NCBI GenBank assembly: GCA_026991055.1
Contig: JALXCE010000254.1
Span: forward strand, 1-14,707
DNA length: 14,707 bases
Origin: Caldifarciminota bacterium
GTDB taxonomy: Bacteria > Hydrothermota > Hydrothermia > B15-G9 > WFZT01
Direction: 5' to 3'
The stretch's first letter is position 1, and each line of letters opens with the position of its first letter. Made by a program: the position numbers and the translations under genes. Under the pieces are notes generated by a model, which was not told the origin of the DNA, searched no databases, and saw nothing but the letters and a program-made list of their open reading frames with translations. Shown piece by piece: positions 6,906 to 13,913 of the stretch.

Positions 6906-7499
6906 ATGAATATTGACTCGAAAGAATTAGATCAAATTCTTAAAGCATTGGACCGACAAATAGGGTTGGAAGGAGGAGAGCAAGTATCTCTTGTGGTAAT
7001 TGGTGGAGCTGCGCTTAATGCATTAGGACTGATTTCCAGAACTACCATGGATGTTGATGTGTTGGGTGAGATCATGGAAACAGGAAAAGGTGTCAAGATC
7101 AGGAAAATCAATGACTTCCCGGATTTTTTGAAACGTGCAATTGAAAAAGTCCAAAGAGATTTTGGCCTTCAAGATAATTGGTTTAATCTGGGACCCGCTT
7201 CACAATTAGATCTGGGACTACCTTCAGGGTTTGAGTCCAGACTTATTCGTAAAAACTACGGGAAATACTTATCTGTGTATTTTCCAAGCCGTTGGGATTT
7301 GATCCATTTAAAATTTTTTGCCTCGATTGATAGGAATTCATACCATGTCCAGGACCTTCTTAACCTAAAGCCAACCGAAAAGGAAATAGAATCAGCAGCG
7401 AGGTGGGTCTTAACCCAGGATGTTTCTCAAGAATTCAGGCTCCTCACTAAAAACTTCTTGAAGAAAATTGGCTATGAGCAAGTTGCAGAAAAACTTTAA
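6906..7499 (+). CDS. Nucleotidyltransferase, DUF6036/AbiEii-like (possible toxin)
   Basis: This 197-aa protein has the marks of a minimal nucleotidyltransferase fold. IGGAALNALG (32-41) gives the GG turn, and RTTMDVDVL (45-53) carries the metal-binding pair Asp49 and Asp51. RWDLIHLKFFASIDRNSYHVQDLL contains Lys136 followed by Asp142 and Asp150, the K..A...R....D pattern of DUF6036 and AbiEii/MNT-type enzymes. Such proteins transfer nucleotides to RNA or protein and are often toxins or abortive-infection effectors; here that role is inferred. There is no signal peptide. The ATG is preceded by a perfect TATAAT and no ribosome site, so translation is probably leaderless. The gene overlaps a winged-helix partner by 26 bases. 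It sits between two unrelated operons, which suggests a mobile accessory cassette, although no transposase or direct repeat was seen. Confidence 0.75.
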   Translation: MNIDSKELDQILKALDRQIGLEGGEQVSLVVIGGAALNALGLISRTTMDVDVLGEIMETGKGVKIRKINDFPDFLKRAIEKVQRDFGLQDNWFNLGPASQLDLGLPSGFESRLIRKNYGKYLSVYFPSRWDLIHLKFFASIDRNSYHVQDLLNLKPTEKEIESAARWVLTQDVSQEFRLLTKNFLKKIGYEQVAEKL

Positions 7500-8385
7500 A
7501 GAAACACTTAGAGACGCATTGACGCAACTCCTATGGAAGCAGTGGAGTACTCTTGGGATAGCTTCTTTTGTAGAACCACAGAAAACATGGGTAATTGATC
7601 CCGAAGCCCTTATGGTAGCAACAACATTTTGGCAAAATGAAGATTTAAGACTTTACGAAGTTGCCAGGGTGTGGATTTTTAAACATCGGGATTACTGGAT
7701 GCAAACGCGATACAAAAAAATCATAAAATACTGCATTGAAATGGAAAAGGGGTTATTAAGGAAATCTAACTTGATTAACTTCCTACAGTATAAATTATCC
7801 CTGCAGGATCCCCAACATATACACGAAAGGCGGAGAGAAATTCTCAAGCCACTTCTAACTAAAAATCCCCCTCTTATCCGTTTAAAACTGCGTGGAATTT
7901 TTGGGCGAGAAGCAAGGTCAGAGGTTTTTCTTTACTATCTATATCACAGGGAGGGAACATCATTATCTATCGCCAAAGAGACTTTCCTTGAGCAAAAATC
8001 CGTTTACAGCGTCGCAAAGAAATGGCAAGAAACTGGAATGCTCGAAAGGCGAATTGGGAAAAAGACTGGTTATGTTATGCCTGATCGAGTTAAAAAGGCG
8101 TGGCTTAATGCGTTAGAAATCAAGACGTTGCCACAATATCTCAATTGGGGCAGAGTTTTTACAGGATTGTGCCTAATAATGGAAGCTCTGAGTATAGAGC
8201 CGTGGGGAAATGATTCATATTTACGCTCGTCATTTTATAGAGATATACTTCCTTTATTTGCTGAACTTAGGGAAAAATTACGTATCTCTTTTCCTGAACC
8301 GACATTATATCCTGGCGAAGCTTTCACCTCCGTATTTGAAGATTTTGTAGTCAGTGCAATGAATAAACTGGAGTCGTTAGAATAA
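7474..8385 (+). CDS. Winged-helix partner protein of the nucleotidyltransferase (possible antitoxin/regulator)
   Basis: This 303-aa protein has three apparent parts. The N-terminal region holds WKQWSTLGI and VIDPEALMVAT then DLRLYEVARVWI (about 20-70), a pattern I associate with the uncharacterised partners of DUF6036 genes. A basic helical stretch follows (about 75-140). A winged-helix domain (about 143-203) has helix SEVFLYYLYHR, turn, recognition helix KSVYSVAKKWQETGML and wing ERRIGKKTGYVMP. The C-terminal 100 residues are helical and unassigned. The ATG at 7474 is used; a TTG at 7468 is in frame but less likely. The 26-base overlap with the upstream gene implies coupled translation and roughly fixed stoichiometry. 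DNA binding at the palindrome upstream of the pair is a reasonable inference. Gene order is the reverse of classic AbiEi-AbiEii. Confidence 0.65.
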   Translation: MSKLQKNFKETLRDALTQLLWKQWSTLGIASFVEPQKTWVIDPEALMVATTFWQNEDLRLYEVARVWIFKHRDYWMQTRYKKIIKYCIEMEKGLLRKSNLINFLQYKLSLQDPQHIHERRREILKPLLTKNPPLIRLKLRGIFGREARSEVFLYYLYHREGTSLSIAKETFLEQKSVYSVAKKWQETGMLERRIGKKTGYVMPDRVKKAWLNALEIKTLPQYLNWGRVFTGLCLIMEALSIEPWGNDSYLRSSFYRDILPLFAELREKLRISFPEPTLYPGEAFTSVFEDFVVSAMNKLESLE

Positions 8386-8492
8386 AACCATGGGAAAACT
8401 ATCCAAGGAGAGTATGTAAATTCAACGTATTCAAAAAACCAAAGACCGAGATAAGTAACCGATACATTCGCTGCAAACTTCAGATTAATATC

Positions 8493-8518
8493 CTCCCCCC
8501 ACGTGAAAATTGGGGGAG
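8493..8518. repeat. C-rich hairpin between the cassette and hslO
   Basis: CTCCCCCCA (8493-8501) and TGGGGGAG (8511-8518) pair over 8 bases with one bulged C and a 9-base loop. No T-run follows on the plus strand, so it is not a standard intrinsic terminator. It overlaps the place where the hslO -35 box should be and resembles hairpins at 13038-13077 and 13373-13409. Confidence 0.5.
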
Positions 8519-8531
8519 ATTCAGTTATAAT
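8503..8531 (+). promoter_or_regulatory. Promoter of the hslO-lepA-tsaE operon
   Basis: A perfect TATAAT (8526-8531) ends 8 bases before the ATG at 8540, with a weak -35-like GTGAAA (8503-8508) at 17-base spacing. No Shine-Dalgarno site precedes the ATG, so the message is probably leaderless or nearly so. Confidence 0.55.
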
Positions 8532-8539
8532 GAACCACT

Positions 8540-9442
8540 ATGCAGAACGACTATATCCTGAGAGCTATTATCGGTGAAGACGAGGCACTGGCACTGATTG
8601 CCATTTCCACGAAAACTGTCGAAGAGGCAAGAAGTATTCATAAGACATTCCCAACCCCCACAGCGGCACTGGGTCGTGCACTCACCATTGTGGGCATGAT
8701 GGGAGTTACAATGAAAGGAAAAGAAAGGATTTCCCTGCAATTCATCACATCTGGCAAGATACAGGAAATTTACGTTCAGGGAAACGCAGAAGGTCATGTC
8801 CGTGGCTACATAAAATGGCCACAGGTTGAGGTTCCATTCACTCAGGATGGCAAGCTCAATGTAGAGGGGGCCCTGACAAACAAAGGGTTTCTCTACGTCG
8901 TAAGAGATTTTGGCTTTGGTGAACCCTTTGTGGGCTCCATTCCTCTTCAAACCGGGGGAATTGCCACCGACGTCGCATACTACTACACCGTTTCCGAGGG
9001 TATCCCCTCAGCAGTTGGAGCCGGTGTACTTGTTGGAGAAGACAACCACGTGATTTCAGCAGGTGGTTTCATTGTTCAGCCACTTGCAGGCTCGGCACGG
9101 GACGAACTTCTCGAAAAGCTCGAGAAAAACATTAAAAACATGCCACCGGTCAGCAGCATGATAGCCGACGGAGCCTCTGCCGAAGACATCTTAAGCGAAA
9201 TCTCGAAAGGAATTGGATACCGTGTAACCCAGATTCATCCCCTGAAGTACAAGTGCACATGTTCACACGATCGAGCAAAAAGAGCCCTTCTACTCCTTGA
9301 CCTCGAAGAATTAATGAGTATCTTAAAGGAAGACCACGGAGCCGAAGTAAAATGCGAATTCTGTGGCAAAATTTATCGCTTCAGCGAAGATGACATTGAA
9401 AAAATCATTGAGGAGAAGACCCAGAATCTTCCACAGGCATGA
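8540..9442 (+). CDS. hslO: Redox-regulated chaperone Hsp33
   Basis: Hsp33 is a cytoplasmic holdase that is switched on by oxidation and unfolding and protects proteins from aggregation. The N-terminal domain is characteristic: ALGRALTIVGMMG (43-55), LQFITSGKIQEIYVQGNAEGHVRGY, and GFLYVVRDFG. A linker region follows. The C-terminal zinc switch has CTC (Cys239, Cys241) and CEFC (Cys272, Cys275), giving the CxC...CxxC set that holds Zn in the reduced state and forms disulfides on activation. The length of 300 aa is normal. It heads an operon and its stop shares ATGA with lepA. The start is the ATG 8 bases after a perfect -10 box. Identification is secure. Confidence 0.96.
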   Translation: MQNDYILRAIIGEDEALALIAISTKTVEEARSIHKTFPTPTAALGRALTIVGMMGVTMKGKERISLQFITSGKIQEIYVQGNAEGHVRGYIKWPQVEVPFTQDGKLNVEGALTNKGFLYVVRDFGFGEPFVGSIPLQTGGIATDVAYYYTVSEGIPSAVGAGVLVGEDNHVISAGGFIVQPLAGSARDELLEKLEKNIKNMPPVSSMIADGASAEDILSEISKGIGYRVTQIHPLKYKCTCSHDRAKRALLLLDLEELMSILKEDHGAEVKCEFCGKIYRFSEDDIEKIIEEKTQNLPQA

Positions 9443-11232
9443 AAAACATCAGAAACTTTTCGATCATAGCTCATATTGACCACGGGAAATCTACGCTCGC
9501 GGATAGATTCCTGGAGATTACGGGAACCCTCAGACTATCAAAAGATGCTGAGCAGGTTTTAGACTCCATGGACCTTGAAAGGGAACGCGGGATTACCATT
9601 AAAATGCACCCGGTTAGAATGGAATATGAGCTTGACGGAGAGAAATACATCCTGAACCTCATTGATACCCCCGGGCACGTGGATTTTAACTACGAAGTAT
9701 CCCGCTCTCTTGCCGCCTGTGAAGGTGCCATTCTGCTTGTAGATGCAACTCAGGGTGTGGAGGCACAAACAATTTCAAATCTTTATCTCGCTGTCGAGCA
9801 AAACCTCGAAATAATCCCGGTCATCAATAAAATAGACCTGCCAAACGCGGAACCAGAGCGAGTAAAAGAACAACTCATGGAACTCATTGGAGATGACAAC
9901 ATTTTAGAGGTTTCAGCTAAGGAAGGATGGGGTGTTGAAGAGCTGATAAAAGAGGTTATCCGAAGGGTTCCCCCACCGAAAGGTGATCCGAAAAAGCCAC
10001 TCAAAGCCCTGATTTTTGATGCCAAATTTGATGATTACCGGGGTGCTGTCCCCTACGTCAGGGTTTTTGATGGAGAAATCAAACCCGGAATGAAAATTGC
10101 ATTTAAATCCACTGGCAAGGTCTATGAGGTTACGGAAGTCGGCTATTTTAAGCCCAAACTTGTAAAAACCGACAGGCTCGTAGCCGGTGAGGTCGGATAC
10201 GTTATCGCAGGAGTCAAGGACCTCAGGGATGCCCGCGTGGGTGACACCATCGTAGAGGCCCGACACTTTGATGAAACCGAGGCACTCCCCGGCTATCGTG
10301 AGCCCAAGCCCATGGTTTATGCCGGAGTCTATCCCACCATTCCCTCGGAGTTTCCAGAGCTCCAGAAGGCACTGGAGAAATTAAAGCTCAATGACGCTGC
10401 TCTTGTCTATCAGGGGGAGGTTTCACCAGCCCTTGGCCCCGGCTACAGGGTGGGATTTCTTGGGCTCCTTCACATGGAAATTTTTAAGGAAAGGCTCAAA
10501 AGGGAATTCGGACTCGAAGTCATCATTACTACCCCAAACGTAAAATATCGCGTGGAGCTCAACAACGGTGAGATTATCGAAATAAATTCACCACGTGACT
10601 TTCCCGATGACTTCAAAAGGGCCTTTGAACCCTTTGTAAGGGCTGAGATAATCACACCGCAGGAGTATGTTGGGCCGATTGTCGAATTCTGCCAGAAACG
10701 ACGTGGGATTCAGAAAAATATGCAGTACCTCGATTCTCGCACCATGATAATCGAGTATGAGTTGCCTCTCGCAGAGGTAATCTTCGATTTCTTTGATAAG
10801 TTAAAAAGTGTATCCCGCGGCTTTGCCTCCCTCGACTACGAATTTTTAGAATACCGTGAATCCGACCTGGTAAGACTCGACATCCTTGTGGCAAGAGAAA
10901 AAATTGATGCCCTCGCTGTAATTGTTCATCGTGAAAAGGCCTACTACGTCGGCCGTGAGCTCGTGACACGTTTGAGGAAGCTAATCCCAAGGCAGCTCTT
11001 TGACGTGGCAATTCAGGCAGCGATAGGGAAAAGAGTGATAGCAAAGGAAAGAATTCCTGCCATCAGAAAAGATGTCACGGCCAAGTGCTACGGTGGTGAC
11101 ATTACGAGAAAGCGTAAACTCCTTGAAAAGCAGAAAGAAGGAAAGAAACGCATGAAAAAGCTCGGGAAGGTAGAGCTCCCCCACGAAGCATTTTTAGGTT
11201 TGATGAAGGTAGATGAAAACAAGAAAAAGTGA
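9439..11232 (+). CDS. lepA: Translation elongation factor 4 (ribosome back-translocase)
   Basis: LepA/EF-4 is a ribosome-binding GTPase related to EF-G that can shift stalled or mis-translocated ribosomes backward and affects translation initiation and assembly. The G motifs are complete: AHIDHGKST (G1), RGITIKM (G2), DTPGHVDF (G3), NKID (G4) and SAKEG (G5). EF-G-like domains II, III and V follow. The unique C-terminal domain ends with YGGDITRKRKLLEKQKEGKKRMK, which places the basic tail in the peptidyl transferase region. At 597 aa it is full length. It starts in an ATGA overlap with hslO and overlaps tsaE by 20 bases. Pairing a GTPase of stressed translation with Hsp33 suggests a stress-linked operon, which is inference. 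Confidence 0.97.
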   Translation: MKNIRNFSIIAHIDHGKSTLADRFLEITGTLRLSKDAEQVLDSMDLERERGITIKMHPVRMEYELDGEKYILNLIDTPGHVDFNYEVSRSLAACEGAILLVDATQGVEAQTISNLYLAVEQNLEIIPVINKIDLPNAEPERVKEQLMELIGDDNILEVSAKEGWGVEELIKEVIRRVPPPKGDPKKPLKALIFDAKFDDYRGAVPYVRVFDGEIKPGMKIAFKSTGKVYEVTEVGYFKPKLVKTDRLVAGEVGYVIAGVKDLRDARVGDTIVEARHFDETEALPGYREPKPMVYAGVYPTIPSEFPELQKALEKLKLNDAALVYQGEVSPALGPGYRVGFLGLLHMEIFKERLKREFGLEVIITTPNVKYRVELNNGEIIEINSPRDFPDDFKRAFEPFVRAEIITPQEYVGPIVEFCQKRRGIQKNMQYLDSRTMIIEYELPLAEVIFDFFDKLKSVSRGFASLDYEFLEYRESDLVRLDILVAREKIDALAVIVHREKAYYVGRELVTRLRKLIPRQLFDVAIQAAIGKRVIAKERIPAIRKDVTAKCYGGDITRKRKLLEKQKEGKKRMKKLGKVELPHEAFLGLMKVDENKKK

Positions 11233-11650
11233 ATTCATCAGTCGAAGTCCTGAAGAAACAAGAAAAATCGCAAGAGACCTGGCATCAAGGCTAAAACCCC
11301 CAAAGGTCATCGGATTGCAGGGAGACCTCGGTGCCGGAAAGACCGTTTTTGTGCAGGGATTTGCCGACTATTTTGGCATTCAGGAGGTGAGAAGCCCATC
11401 TTTCACGCTCATCAATGAATACAAAAATTCTGTAAAAATATACCACGTGGACCTATACAGGATTGAGGCTGTGGATGAGCTTTACCCTGCTGGATTTTTT
11501 GATCTTCTTGAGGACCCGAATGCATTCACACTCGTCGAATGGCCTGAAAAAGTGGCTGAAGTTGTGAATTTTCACGTAATGGTTTATATTTATCACCTGA
11601 GCGAGCTATCCAGAAAAATTGAGATTGTTGAATTTGTCCCCAATCTTTGA
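11213..11650 (+). CDS. tsaE: tRNA threonylcarbamoyladenosine biosynthesis ATPase TsaE
   Basis: TsaE is the small ATPase that works with TsaB, TsaC and TsaD to make N6-threonylcarbamoyladenosine at position 37 of ANN-decoding tRNAs. The Walker A motif GDLGAGKT is at 37-44, followed by the family stretch RSPSFTLINEY (60-70), HVDLYRI with the conserved Asp (78-84), and VEWPEK (108-113). At 145 aa it is typical. The start lies 20 bases inside lepA and no separate promoter is seen, so it is expressed from the hslO promoter. No other tsa gene lies in the window. It is the last gene of the operon; no clear terminator was found before the aminotransferase. Confidence 0.93.
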   Translation: MKTRKSEFISRSPEETRKIARDLASRLKPPKVIGLQGDLGAGKTVFVQGFADYFGIQEVRSPSFTLINEYKNSVKIYHVDLYRIEAVDELYPAGFFDLLEDPNAFTLVEWPEKVAEVVNFHVMVYIYHLSELSRKIEIVEFVPNL

Positions 11651-11712
11651 ATTCCATCGTTTCCGAATAATTATTCACTCTGAAAAAATCCACGTTTAAT
11701 GGGAGGAAGGAT

Positions 11713-12918
11713 ATGTTAGAACTCATTGATAAGGTGCCACTAAGTGAAATAGTGGTTATCAGGGATAAGCTGCTTGAGAAGCAGCGGAACGGTGAGAAGG
11801 TTTATCGCTTGGAAAGCGGTACCCCGAGCTTCAACGTTCATCCGAAGGTAAAAGAGGCTATGAAAAAAGCCATTGATGAAAATAAAACCTTCTACACCGA
11901 GGGGTCCGGGATTGAACCTTTAAAGCAGGTAATTGCGCAAAAACTTGCAAGGAAAAACAATCTTACAGCAAAGAGCACAAAAAATATTCTCGTGGGTCAG
12001 GGTGGAATGGGAACCCTTTACATGCTCATTCATTCTCTTGTGGGCCCGGGAGATAAAATACTCATTCAGGCTCCTGTCTGGATTTCCATTAAGAATATCT
12101 CCATGCTTACAGGGGCAGAAATCATTGAGCTTCCAACCAAAAAGGAGCTTGACTTCAACTGGGATTTAAATGAACTGGAAGACACAATTAAGAAAGAAAA
12201 GCCCAAAGCGGTTGTTTATGTGAATCCCGGGAATCCAACAGGTGGGGTGGGTGATAAAGAATATATGCACAAACTCGCTGGAATCCTTGAAAAATACGGA
12301 GTCTATCTTGTGGAAGACGTGGCTTATGAGGATATTGTGTATCCGGGAGTGGAGTACGAAACCATTTTTTATCTAAATCCAGAATTATTCTTCCCGTCAT
12401 TTTCCATGTCCAAATCACAGGCCTTTTCGGGCTTGAGGATTGGCTACACCTATATCGAGAACGAAAAAATTCTCACAAGGGCTCGCAAACTCCTGCTCTA
12501 TACCACAAATGGAGTGAACTCTGTAGCGCAATGGGGAGCGACCGAGGCCTTGAAAGCAGAGTACGATGATTATACGCGTGAAATGGTGAAGGAATACCAG
12601 AAGAGAAGGGATATCCTGTATTCGGCTCTCACAAGCATTCCCTTTTTCAAAATGGCTGGACCACCAAGAGGTGCCTTTTATCTATTTCCTGAGATTGATG
12701 AGGAAAAGTACCGCGAAGTTATGGAAAAGAAAGGGGTAAAGGTGGAACCTGATGCCAATTTAGGTGTACATCTTCAGAGGTATTTACTTGAGCACAACAT
12801 TGGCTCAATCCCAGGGCACAACTTTGGCTCACCGCACAACTTTATAAGATTTGCCTATTCCATTGCAACCGAATACATCGAGGAAGCAGCAGAGAAAATA
12901 AAGGAAGTGCTGGGGTAA
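11713..12918 (+). CDS. Pyridoxal-phosphate aminotransferase, class I/II
   Basis: This 401-aa fold-type I enzyme transfers amino groups using PLP. Visible family signs are YTEGSGIEPLK near residue 67, VGQGGMGTLYM near 100 (phosphate-cup turn), NPGNPTGG (171-178) with the PLP-contacting Asn, VEDVAYEDIVY near 205 with Asp and Tyr, and SMSKSQAFSGLRIGY with Lys234 as the Schiff-base lysine. FIRFAYS near the C-terminus carries the Arg that binds the substrate carboxylate. The closest broad group is aspartate or aromatic aminotransferases; the amino-acid partner cannot be fixed from sequence. A strong ribosome site, GGGAGGAAGG, lies 3 bases before the ATG. It stands 62 bases after tsaE, so it could be read through or have its own weak promoter (TTTAAT at 11695-11700). 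A long perfect hairpin follows the stop. Confidence 0.92.
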   Translation: MLELIDKVPLSEIVVIRDKLLEKQRNGEKVYRLESGTPSFNVHPKVKEAMKKAIDENKTFYTEGSGIEPLKQVIAQKLARKNNLTAKSTKNILVGQGGMGTLYMLIHSLVGPGDKILIQAPVWISIKNISMLTGAEIIELPTKKELDFNWDLNELEDTIKKEKPKAVVYVNPGNPTGGVGDKEYMHKLAGILEKYGVYLVEDVAYEDIVYPGVEYETIFYLNPELFFPSFSMSKSQAFSGLRIGYTYIENEKILTRARKLLLYTTNGVNSVAQWGATEALKAEYDDYTREMVKEYQKRRDILYSALTSIPFFKMAGPPRGAFYLFPEIDEEKYREVMEKKGVKVEPDANLGVHLQRYLLEHNIGSIPGHNFGSPHNFIRFAYSIATEYIEEAAEKIKEVLG

Positions 12919-12956
12919 AGTAGCTTTGCAGATATAGCCTGCAGATTTGATGAGAA

Positions 12957-12995
12957 TTTTGGGCATGGTCATTTGAAAAATGACCATGCCCAAAA
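12957..12995. terminator. Bidirectional terminator-like 18-bp hairpin after the aminotransferase
   Basis: TTTTGGGCATGGTCATTT (12957-12974) pairs perfectly with 12978-12995 around a GAA loop. On the plus strand a T-run (13002-13007) begins 6 bases later, farther than in textbook terminators. The flanking T and A runs within the stem would serve both strands. Its position 38 bases after the stop favours a terminator. Confidence 0.55.
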
Positions 12996-13037
12996 ATCAT
13001 ATTTTTTAAGTGATCATAGAGGAATTCTCCCCACCTG

Positions 13038-13077
13038 TATCCTTCCCCCACGCACTTTCGTGCGTGGGGGAAGGATA
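13038..13077. repeat. Perfect 18-bp C-rich hairpin
   Basis: TATCCTTCCCCCACGCAC (13038-13055), loop TTTC, and the full complement at 13060-13077. Outer bases ATTCTCC (13024-13030) and GGAGAAT (13082-13088) can extend the structure across an internal loop. No T-run follows. The core CCTTCCCCCACG recurs in weaker form at 8491-8504 and 13373-13382. Confidence 0.6.
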
Positions 13078-13372
13078 GGAAGGAGAATATCATCAAAAAC
13101 TCCCACTACATGCTCACATCTGAATAGTCGATACCATATTAAAAAGAGAGAATTAGTGCTTAATATGGGGCGAACAAACAAAAATTGCTCATAGGAAGTA
13201 ATTTTCACAGGAATTCCCCATCTTATCACAAGTTTCAGCTTGCAGTTTAAGACGCACTCAAAAAGGTCATCCATCGAGGGTTTTGAGCGGCCTAATACTC
13301 CCCTGCCCTACCAATGTTTGAAAAACTCCATTGGGCTTCACCCCGATGGCCTCTGACATTTTCGCAAGATAA

Positions 13373-13406
13373 CTTCCCCACGAGAGAGCGATCTTTCACG
13401 TGGAAG
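13373..13406. repeat. Imperfect hairpin with the CTTCCCCACG core
   Basis: CTTCCCCACG (13373-13382) pairs with CGTGGAAG (13399-13406) with two unpaired C bases and a 16-base loop. It shares its left-arm core with the stronger hairpin at 13038-13077. Confidence 0.4.
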
Positions 13407-13554
13407 ATAAAGGAAAACTGCCATTCTGCCGGTTATTACTTGTATCAAATACGCTGTTTAAAGCCTTTGACCTGGGTTTTTCGCTAAATCTTACCTTGAG
13501 TTAGTCCGGGAGATTGAAAATTATTTGATTTTTAAGGGGAGTTAGCGTTTTCAA

Positions 13555-13587
13555 GGGTGGCCCGCGCACGAAGTGCGCGGGCCACCC
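13555..13587. repeat. Perfect 15-bp G+C-rich hairpin
   Basis: GGGTGGCCCGCGCAC (13555-13569), loop GAA, and the full complement at 13573-13587. It lies in otherwise AT-rich DNA about 330 bases before the secreted peptidase gene and has no T-run on either side, so it is not an obvious terminator. Confidence 0.6.
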
Positions 13588-13725
13588 ACCTTAAGAATTC
13601 ATTTTCAAAAATCTCAACTCAATCGACTCCACAATAAACTCTACAAATACGCTGAATTGCATCCTCAAAAATCCCTGCCTTTCCCCCCATATATTCATCT
13701 TTTCTACACTATGATACTTTCCCTT

Positions 13726-13772
13726 TAATCAAATCTTGATTATTTGACAAAATTTTTCTTTTTCTTTAGTAT
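13726..13772 (+). promoter_or_regulatory. Promoter of the secreted peptidase gene with adjacent palindrome
   Basis: A perfect TTGACA (13744-13749) is followed after 17 bases by TAGTAT (13767-13772), a 4-of-6 match to the -10 box; TAAAAT at 13782-13787 is an alternative. TAATCAA ATC TTGATTA (13726-13742) ends one base before the -35 box, a position typical of activator or repressor binding. The transcript would have a leader of about 135 bases. Confidence 0.55.
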
Positions 13773-13842
13773 TTATTGCGTTAAAATGTCATTATTTGAA
13801 ATTTTGGGCCGACAACCAGGGTTTTAATTTAAAAGGCGGGGA

Positions 13843-13906
13843 CTTTTCAGAGCACCGAAAAGCTTCCTCTCCTCATTAAAACTGCCTGCATCCGCAGGCG
13901 AGGAGG
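13843..13906 (+). promoter_or_regulatory. Structured leader that can hide the ribosome site
   Basis: Three stems can form. CTTTTC (13843-13848) pairs with GAAAAG (13857-13862). GCCTGC (13884-13889) pairs with GCAGGC (13894-13899) around ATCC. CTCCTC (13869-13874) pairs with GAGGAG (13900-13905), stacked directly on the second stem. The last stem covers the Shine-Dalgarno AGGAGG (13901-13906), so folding would block translation. I could not match the leader to a known riboswitch class. Confidence 0.5.
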
Positions 13907-13913
13907 TAAGGTT

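Larger units (their letters stand above)
12919..13743. other. Long intergenic region with several hairpins and no convincing gene
   Basis: No frame shows a ribosome site plus protein-like composition. The region holds an 18-bp hairpin right after the aminotransferase, a second 18-bp hairpin (13038-13077), a weaker stem (13373-13409) and a G+C-rich 15-bp hairpin (13555-13587). A 42-codon open stretch on the minus strand (about 13271-13396) may be a remnant. The part from 13590 to 13725 is AT-rich and appears featureless. The density of structure is compatible with an RNA gene, but no known class fits. Confidence 0.6.

Noticed and set aside
6906..8385. Insertion sequence or phage cargo boundaries around the cassette
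   Set aside because: No transposase, integrase, tRNA target or matching direct repeats could be found at either side.
10652..11044. 130-codon open frame on the minus strand inside lepA
   Set aside because: It lies wholly within a secure conserved gene, has no ribosome site, and its translation is low-complexity and rich in Arg and Ser, as expected of an antisense frame.
12973..13194. 73-codon plus-strand frame after the aminotransferase
   Set aside because: It begins in the loop of a terminator-like hairpin, passes through a second palindrome and lacks a ribosome site.
13014..13274. 86-codon minus-strand frame that reads through the 13038-13077 hairpin
   Set aside because: Its C-terminal third is the translated palindrome (PPRTKVRGG-like), which is a common artefact; there is no ribosome site and no recognisable domain.
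12957..13587. CRISPR-like array formed by the hairpins
   Set aside because: The palindromes differ in sequence, spacing is irregular and no regular spacers or cas genes are present.
13779..13913. Cyclic-di-GMP (GEMM) or fluoride riboswitch in the peptidase leader
   Set aside because: The conserved core sequences of these classes are not present; only a ribosome-site-covering stem could be supported.
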